Positions 7,866 to 11,385 of a DNA stretch of 11,385 bases are shown here, in pieces. The position numbers and the translations under genes are program-made. The notes under the pieces were generated by a model. That model was not told where the DNA came from and did no database searches. It worked only from the letters and a program-made list of their open reading frames with translations. The DNA lies in assembly GCA_021840785.1 (NCBI GenBank), contig JAKBXD010000058.1, positions 1 to 11,385 on the forward strand, read 5' to 3'. Position 1 is the stretch's first letter. The number at the start of each line of letters is the position of its first letter. Source of the stretch: Pseudomonadota bacterium (lineage in GTDB: Bacteria; Pseudomonadota; Gammaproteobacteria; Acidithiobacillales; Acidithiobacillaceae).

Positions 7866-8618
7866 TCAGGAAAAGTGATCTTTCCAGCGGCGCAGCGTGC
7901 TGAAAACGCGGACAGGGTCGTCGCCGGTGTCGGGATCGAAGGTGTTGGCGCTGCGGATCAAGGCGGGTTCGTGGCAGCGTAGGAAAGGGTTGCTGGCGCA
8001 TTCCAGGGTCACGCTGGAGGGTAAGGTGGGTGCGTTGCGCGCGCGCTGTGCGGTGGCCATTTCTTGGCGCTGGGCTATGATTGGATTCTCCGGATCGACC
8101 TGTGCCGCGAAGCGCAGATTGCTGAGGGTGTATTCGTGGGCACAGTAGACGGCGGTATCCCCCGGCAATCTGGCGAACTGTTGCAGACTGTGGAACATCT
8201 GCGCTGCGGTGCCCTCAAAGAGGCGCCCGCAACCTGCGGCGAAGAGGGTGTCTCCGCAGAAAAGCGCGTCTTTCCAGACGTAGGCGAGATGATCGCGGGT
8301 GTGGCCGGGCACTGCCAGCACGGTGAGCGACTCCTCGTCCAGCGCCAAGAGGCCCGCGCGGACAGCGTGGGTGAGTTGCGGGATGCGCTGGTTGGCGCCA
8401 TAGACCGGTATGCGGAAACGTTGCACCAGTGCTTCCACGCCACCGGTGTGGTCCGCATGATGGTGGGTGCAGAGAATGGCGCTGGGACAGCGCTGATGTT
8501 CCGCGCACCAGGCGAAGACGGGATCGGCGCAACCGGGGTCGATAATCCATGCGCCTTTGGGTGTTTCTGCGATGTAGATGTAGTTATCCGTGAAGGCGGG
8601 GATAAAATGGATGGGCAT
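7866..8618 (-). CDS. gloB: Hydroxyacylglutathione hydrolase (glyoxalase II)
   Basis: Hydrolyses S-D-lactoylglutathione to D-lactate and glutathione, the second step of methylglyoxal detoxification. The 250-aa product matches the family length (251 in E. coli). It has a metallo-beta-lactamase fold with THHHADH at 51–57, GHTRDH at 105–110, CGDTLFAAGCGRLFEG at 121–136 and HEYTLSN at 161–167. The binuclear metal ligands H52, H54, D56, H57, H106, D123 and H161 are all present. The C-terminal HAGH domain ends with the typical R-rich DDPVRVFSTLRRWKDHF. It is divergent from the yafS-like gene across a 108-bp gap and convergent with the M16 gene. Only a weak GAG-type ribosome binding site precedes the start. 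The divergent gloB/yafS pair matches the E. coli arrangement. Confidence 0.97.
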   Translation of the reverse strand: MPIHFIPAFTDNYIYIAETPKGAWIIDPGCADPVFAWCAEHQRCPSAILCTHHHADHTGGVEALVQRFRIPVYGANQRIPQLTHAVRAGLLALDEESLTVLAVPGHTRDHLAYVWKDALFCGDTLFAAGCGRLFEGTAAQMFHSLQQFARLPGDTAVYCAHEYTLSNLRFAAQVDPENPIIAQRQEMATAQRARNAPTLPSSVTLECASNPFLRCHEPALIRSANTFDPDTGDDPVRVFSTLRRWKDHFS

Positions 8619-8726
8619 TTTTGCATCTCGCTACGGGCAAGGTACCATAGGCCCATTATGGCATTGAATTGGGGTACCCGACGCTAGTGTTTTCTTTTTC
8701 TGCCGCTGCGAGGCCGTTGCGCTGAT
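8619..8726. other. Divergent intergenic region between gloB and the yafS-like gene
   Basis: This 108-bp gap must hold the start signals of both divergent genes. On the - strand a CATAAT (+ coordinates 8655–8660) could be a -10 for gloB, but no -35 is recognisable. On the + strand TTGAAT (8664–8669) followed by TAGTGT at a short 15-bp spacing is only a poor promoter match for the yafS-like gene. A GGTACC and a GGGTACCC palindrome lie 24 bp apart; I attach no function to them. No RNA gene or terminator is seen. Confidence 0.35.
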
Positions 8727-9527
8727 ATGCAGAGTCTGGGACGTCGCAGTCGACCGCGGGCGCGTCGTGCCGCCATCTGGTGGGATGGGAGCAGCGGTCG
8801 CCTCTTGCTGGACCGCGCCAGGGATATTCTGCCGCGCTGGGTAGAACGTCTGCAACCGGAGACTATTCTGCAACTCGGGCAACCCATTTTCTGGGGACTG
8901 CCGCCCGGCCACGAGCACACCTGGGTGCTGCTCAATGATGGCTTTGTCTTGCCCGTCGACGAGTATCTGCAAGCCTATGGCGCCTGTGAGGCGATGCCCT
9001 TTGCGGCCATGCGTTTCGATTTGGTTATCATCCCTTTCTGTCTTACCCGGATAGCCAATCCGCAGGCGGTGTTGGAGGAGTGCTGGCGGGTGCTGCGTCC
9101 CGAAGGTCATGTGCTGATTATGGATTTCAACCCAGGGGGTAGTCTGAGTGTGGTCCGCCGCTGGCACCTCTGGCGCCGGGACCGCGCCTGGCCATGGCGA
9201 CGTCCCTTTCTGCCTCTGGGACGACTGCGTACCCTGCTGGAAGAGCAGAATTTTGTGCTGCGCGAGGGACGCTACTTTCAATATTCCGTGCCGGGCCTGA
9301 AGCGCAATGCGCAATGGATGGAACTGATGGGCGACCGCTGGTGGCCGGCGGGAGCCAACGCCTATTTGTTGCTGGCACAGCGGCGTGATCCCGGGCGTCC
9401 GCTGATCGGCGCGCTACGTCCGCTCAATTTGCGTTCCGGGCGTCAAAAAATCCGTTCTGAAGCGCCTGTTGCTTATGATGTCACAAATCCTGCCGAGAAC
9501 CCTGCATCATGCAAAAAAAAATCATAG
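8727..9527 (+). CDS. yafS: YafS-like SAM-dependent methyltransferase-fold protein
   Basis: A 266-aa protein of unknown substrate. It resembles E. coli YafS, a putative class I methyltransferase, both in position (between gloB and rnhA) and in sequence. The best-preserved part is RFDLVIIPFCLTRIANPQAVL (about 96–116), then ECWRVLRPEGHVLIMDFNP (118–136), the late strands of the Rossmann fold. The C-terminal segment IGALRPLNLRSGRQKIR resembles the IPLTLNP..KPRIR tail of YafS. The nucleotide-binding glycine loop is not canonical: the expected site reads ILQLGQPIFWGLPPG (47–61). The first 35 residues are strongly basic. The ATG at 8727 has only a distant GAGG (8710–8713), so the start is uncertain. 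The last 19 bp overlap rnhA. Enzymatic activity is an inference from fold, not shown. Confidence 0.82.
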   Translation: MQSLGRRSRPRARRAAIWWDGSSGRLLLDRARDILPRWVERLQPETILQLGQPIFWGLPPGHEHTWVLLNDGFVLPVDEYLQAYGACEAMPFAAMRFDLVIIPFCLTRIANPQAVLEECWRVLRPEGHVLIMDFNPGGSLSVVRRWHLWRRDRAWPWRRPFLPLGRLRTLLEEQNFVLREGRYFQYSVPGLKRNAQWMELMGDRWWPAGANAYLLLAQRRDPGRPLIGALRPLNLRSGRQKIRSEAPVAYDVTNPAENPASCKKKS

Positions 9528-9985
9528 AGTTGTTTACCGATGGGGGGTGCCGCGGTAATCCGGGTATGGGGGCTTGGGGTGCGTGTCTGCGGCTGGCAGG
9601 GCAGGAGAAGGTTTTATGGGGCTTCGTTCCGGAAACGACGAACAACCGAATGGAGCTGACCGCGGCTTTGCGCGGCCTGGAGGCACTCAAGCGTCCCAGT
9701 GTCGTGCGGGTAGTCAGTGATTCCCGCTATCTGCGCGATGGTATGACCCAATGGCTGGCTGGCTGGCAACGCCGAGGCTGGCGGACCGCGGGTGGGGATG
9801 CGGTCAAAAACCAGGATATCTGGGAGTCGTTGGCGGCCATGGCGGCACGTCACGAGATCCAGTGGGAGTGGGTGAGAGGACACTCGGGGCATATCGAGAA
9901 TGAACGGGTAGACGCGTTGCTGAATCTGGTCATGGATCGGTATGCAGCGGGCAGGCAGGTGCAGGAGGGCGAAGGATGGCTGTGA
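9509..9985 (+). CDS. rnhA: Ribonuclease HI
   Basis: Degrades the RNA strand of RNA:DNA hybrids such as R-loops and primers. The 158-aa product closely parallels E. coli RNase HI (155 aa) with a one-residue offset. The carboxylates D11 (FTDGGCRGNPG), E49 (NNRMELTAAL), D71 (VSDSRY) and D135 (ENERVDALL) and the histidine H125 (VRGHSGH) are all present. The basic protrusion QWLAGWQRRGWRT (81–93) is also kept, so a functional enzyme is predicted. It starts inside the 3' end of the yafS-like gene (19-bp overlap) with only a weak GAGAA-type ribosome binding site about 9 nt upstream, suggesting translational coupling. It overlaps dnaQ by 10 bp. An A9 tract makes up codons 2–5 (from base 9513). Confidence 0.97.
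   Translation: MQKKIIELFTDGGCRGNPGMGAWGACLRLAGQEKVLWGFVPETTNNRMELTAALRGLEALKRPSVVRVVSDSRYLRDGMTQWLAGWQRRGWRTAGGDAVKNQDIWESLAAMAARHEIQWEWVRGHSGHIENERVDALLNLVMDRYAAGRQVQEGEGWL
9513..9521 (+). other. A9 homopolymer forming a potential -1 slippery site in the yafS/rnhA overlap
   Basis: Nine consecutive A residues lie inside the 19-bp overlap. In the yafS frame, 9515–9521 reads as the heptamer A AAA AAA, a classic -1 slippery sequence. The rnhA frame is exactly -1 relative to the yafS frame, and the yafS stop is only two codons further on. A slip here, by the ribosome or by RNA polymerase adding an A, would join the two proteins. The tract is seen directly; its function is inferred. Confidence 0.4.
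9963..9968 (+). promoter_or_regulatory. Ribosome binding site of dnaQ inside the rnhA 3' end
   Basis: A full AGGAGG lies 7 nt before the ATG at 9976 and within the last codons of rnhA. It fixes the dnaQ start and contrasts with the weak site of rnhA, so epsilon subunit synthesis may not depend on RNase HI translation. Confidence 0.8.
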
Positions 9986-10704
9986 GGCAGGTGGTGCTGG
10001 ATACGGAAACCACGGGCATCGACTGGAAGCAAGGGCATCGGGTAATTGAAATCGGGGCCGTGGAGCTGATCGACCGGCGGGTGACGGGGGTGCATTACCA
10101 GCAATATCTCAATCCGCAGCGCAGCAGTGATCCAGAGGCCTTGCGGGTGCATGGACTGACCGCCGAGTTTTTGCAGGATAAGCCGGTTTTCGCTGAGGTC
10201 GCGGACGCTTTTCTGGACTTCCTGGGTGACGCGGAACTCATTATTCACAACGCGCCTTTTGATCTGGGTTTTTTGAATCATGAATTGCAACAGGCGAAAA
10301 AAGCACCGTTGCGGCAGGCGGTAATGGATACCCTGGTGGATGCGCGCCGCCGCCACCCCGGCCAGAAAAATGATTTGAACAGTTTGTGCCGACGCTATAG
10401 TGTGGACAACAGTCGTCGTGATCTGCACGGGGCTTTGCTGGACTGCGAGATACTCGCGGAAGTCTACCTGGCGATGACCGGTGGGCAGGTGGATATGATG
10501 GGCCTTATAAGCACCATCGCGCTGCCGTCAGAGGTTCCGGCAGTCTCGCCGCCTAGCTCTGCTGGCGTCGCGCCGCTGGTTGGCCCGGTGTCTTTGCAGC
10601 GCAAGACTGCACTGCGGGTAATTCGTGCCAGCAGTGCGGAGGTCGCCGCACATCAGCAATATCTGCAAAATATGGGATCGACCGCTTTATGGCATGATGA
10701 GTGA
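9976..10704 (+). CDS. dnaQ: DNA polymerase III epsilon subunit (3'-5' proofreading exonuclease)
   Basis: Proofreading subunit of the replicative polymerase core, 242 aa (243 in E. coli). It is a DEDDh exonuclease: ExoI VLDTETTG with D9 and E11, ExoII IIHNAPFDLGFL with D96, and ExoIII LHGALLDCEILAEVY with H151 and D156. All five catalytic residues are present. After the nuclease domain comes GGQVDMMGL (from about 169), at the place of the clamp-binding GGQTSMAF of E. coli epsilon. A Pro/Ser-rich linker follows, and then a C-terminal segment with VAAHQQYL ending in ALWHDE, matching the polymerase-alpha-binding tail. Retention of the tail argues for true DnaQ rather than a stand-alone DnaQ-like nuclease. 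It overlaps rnhA by 10 bp and is co-directional with it. Confidence 0.97.
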   Translation: MAVRQVVLDTETTGIDWKQGHRVIEIGAVELIDRRVTGVHYQQYLNPQRSSDPEALRVHGLTAEFLQDKPVFAEVADAFLDFLGDAELIIHNAPFDLGFLNHELQQAKKAPLRQAVMDTLVDARRRHPGQKNDLNSLCRRYSVDNSRRDLHGALLDCEILAEVYLAMTGGQVDMMGLISTIALPSEVPAVSPPSSAGVAPLVGPVSLQRKTALRVIRASSAEVAAHQQYLQNMGSTALWHDE

Positions 10705-10710
10705 CCCTTG

Positions 10711-10737
10711 GACCGTCCGCATCTTGGCGGTGCGGTC
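10711..10737. other. Hairpin between convergent dnaQ and gloA, possible weak bidirectional terminator
   Basis: GACCG (10711–10715) pairs with CGGTC (10733–10737). Inside it, CCGC (10717–10720) pairs with GCGG (10727–10730) around a 6-nt loop, with a small internal loop between the two stems. It begins 6 bp after the dnaQ stop. Neither strand has a T tract after it, so it is not a canonical intrinsic terminator. The rest of the 71-bp gap holds nothing else I recognise. Confidence 0.35.
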
Positions 10738-10775
10738 GCCTGACATGGGTGCTTGACACCGGCAAGGCGCTTCGC

Positions 10776-11183
10776 TCAGGCTGGATGCTCGGCGAAATCC
10801 GCGTTCTTTTCGATGAGCTCAATGCGGTAGCCGTCTGGGTCTTCGACGAAGGCGATGACCGTGTTGCCATGTTTCATGGGGCCGGCCTCGCGCACGACCT
10901 TGCCCCCCCGCTGGCGGATGGTGTCGCAGGCCGCTGCAGCATTCTCGACTTCCAGGGCGATATGTCCAAAGGCTTCGCCAAGGGCGTAATGGTCCACTCC
11001 CCAATTGTAGGTCAATTCGATCACGGCACCGGCGCTTTCTTCCTGATAACCGACGAAGGCCAGAGTGAATCTGCCTTCGGGATAATCCTTGCGACGCAGA
11101 AGACGCATGCCAAGTACTTCTGTATAAAAAACGATGGCGCGATCCAGGTTCCCAACGCGCAGCATGGTGTGCAAGAGACGCAT
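10776..11183 (-). CDS. gloA: Lactoylglutathione lyase (glyoxalase I)
   Basis: Isomerises the hemithioacetal of methylglyoxal and glutathione to S-D-lactoylglutathione, the substrate of GloB encoded 2.2 kb away on the same strand. The 135-aa product equals the E. coli enzyme in size. The four metal ligands H5 ([14 protein letters not shown]), E56 ([11 protein letters not shown]), H74 ([10 protein letters not shown]) and E122 ([11 protein letters not shown]) fall at exactly the E. coli positions, which suggests the Ni-activated short bacterial class. Two vicinal-oxygen-chelate betaalphabeta motifs cover the protein. A strong ribosome binding site fixes the start. It lies 78 bp downstream of argG on the same strand and could be cotranscribed with it. 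Confidence 0.97.
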   Translation of the reverse strand: MRLLHTMLRVGNLDRAIVFYTEVLGMRLLRRKDYPEGRFTLAFVGYQEESAGAVIELTYNWGVDHYALGEAFGHIALEVENAAAACDTIRQRGGKVVREAGPMKHGNTVIAFVEDPDGYRIELIEKNADFAEHPA

Positions 11184-11188
11184 GATTT

Positions 11189-11194
11189 CCTCCT
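11189..11194 (-). promoter_or_regulatory. Ribosome binding site of gloA
   Basis: Read on the - strand this is AGGAGG, 5 nt before the ATG at 11183–11181. It is a near-perfect site and supports the chosen start. Confidence 0.8.
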
Positions 11195-11211
11195 CATGTT
11201 GGGCGAATGAT

Positions 11212-11254
11212 AGTCCGCAAGCGCCACCCCGGTGGACGACCCTTTACGCGGACT
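11212..11254. repeat. Nested inverted repeat in the argG–gloA intergenic region
   Basis: AGTCCGC (11212–11218) and GCGGACT (11248–11254) form a perfect 7-bp outer stem. Between them CCACC (11224–11228) and GGTGG (11231–11235) form an inner stem of 4–5 bp. No T tract follows on either strand, so it is not a standard terminator, although it sits 7 bp after the argG stop codon. It could be a transcript-end or stability structure, or a small repeat element. Its role is unknown. Confidence 0.45.
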
Positions 11255-11261
11255 GCTGAAA

Positions 11262-11385
11262 TTAACCCTGCAAACGCTTTTCGATGCGCAGACGCAACGC
11301 GTTGAGCTTGATGAAGCCCTCGGCATCTTTCTGGTTGTAGGCGCCGGCATCATCTTCAAAGGTGGCGATGCGTGGATCAAAGAGA
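11262..11385 (-). CDS. argG: Argininosuccinate synthase, C-terminal end (partial)
   Basis: The last 40 codons of a gene that runs off the right edge, with the stop TAA at 11264–11262 (- strand). The visible protein reads [18 protein letters not shown], then [20 protein letters not shown]. This is the characteristic tail of the roughly 400-residue class of bacterial ArgG, where AYDQ/AYNQ.DA.GFI.L..L..R is conserved. ArgG condenses citrulline and aspartate in the penultimate step of arginine synthesis. The catalytic N-terminal part is outside the window, so activity cannot be judged. gloA follows 78 bp later on the same strand. Confidence 0.85.
   Translation of the reverse strand, partial: LFDPRIATFEDDAGAYNQKDAEGFIKLNALRLRIEKRLQG

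Noticed and set aside
7864..7886. Short GGAAA…TTTCC inverted repeat at the M16/gloB junction as a terminator
   Set aside because: The stem is only 5 AT-containing base pairs with no T tract on either strand, and it lies in gloB coding sequence.
8064..8687. + strand open frame of 207 codons opposite gloB
   Set aside because: It is in register with gloB codons. gloB has every catalytic residue, and this frame has no recognisable motif.
10701..11210. + strand open frame of 169 codons starting at a GTG that overlaps the dnaQ stop
   Set aside because: The coupling-like overlap is tempting, but it is the register shadow of gloA, whose four metal ligands are intact on the other strand.
1..11385. 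Mobile element, CRISPR array, tRNA/rRNA genes or a defence-type system
   Set aside because: No transposase, integrase, spaced direct repeats, tRNA-like cloverleaf or unknown multi-gene cassette is seen. Every substantial gene belongs to a known housekeeping family.

Overview
The window is an ordinary chromosomal housekeeping region of a Gram-negative bacterium, most likely a proteobacterium on or near the gammaproteobacterial line. By eye it has moderately high GC. The proteins read like those of acidophilic Acidithiobacillus-type bacteria, but that genus is an impression from memory and not proven by the sequence. The gloB–yafS–rnhA–dnaQ neighbourhood is the same gene set found together in Escherichia coli, which supports a gamma-like affiliation.

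Left part, bases 1–6572, + strand: a classical transcription/translation operon. It holds the 3' end of nusA, then infB (IF2), rbfA (30S maturation), truB (tRNA pseudouridine-55 synthase), rpsO (ribosomal protein S15) and pnp (polynucleotide phosphorylase). The genes are closely packed: rbfA and truB overlap by 4 bp, infB and rbfA lie 6 bp apart, and rpsO and pnp lie 10 bp apart. The operon ends in a strong intrinsic terminator at 6538–6572. Together these genes serve transcription elongation, initiation, 30S assembly, tRNA modification and RNA turnover.

Middle, 6573–8618: a solitary M16B zinc peptidase (+) with its own promoter-like sequence very close to the start codon. It runs tail-to-tail, 2 bp apart, into gloB (glyoxalase II, - strand).

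Right part, 8619–11385: a compact + strand cluster with overlapping genes, yafS-like methyltransferase, rnhA (RNase HI) and dnaQ (Pol III epsilon proofreading exonuclease). Then gloA (glyoxalase I, -) and the 3' end of argG (argininosuccinate synthase, -). gloA and gloB, the two enzymes of glutathione-dependent methylglyoxal detoxification, flank the yafS–rnhA–dnaQ cluster.

I found no mobile element, CRISPR array, tRNA or rRNA, and no new defence-like system. All intergenic gaps are under 150 bases. The points most worth a second look are: an A9 slippery tract in the yafS/rnhA overlap that would fuse the two proteins by a -1 slip; the degenerate SAM-binding motif of the YafS-like protein; a possible internal start in infB; a near-leaderless M16 peptidase transcript; and a nested inverted repeat between argG and gloA.
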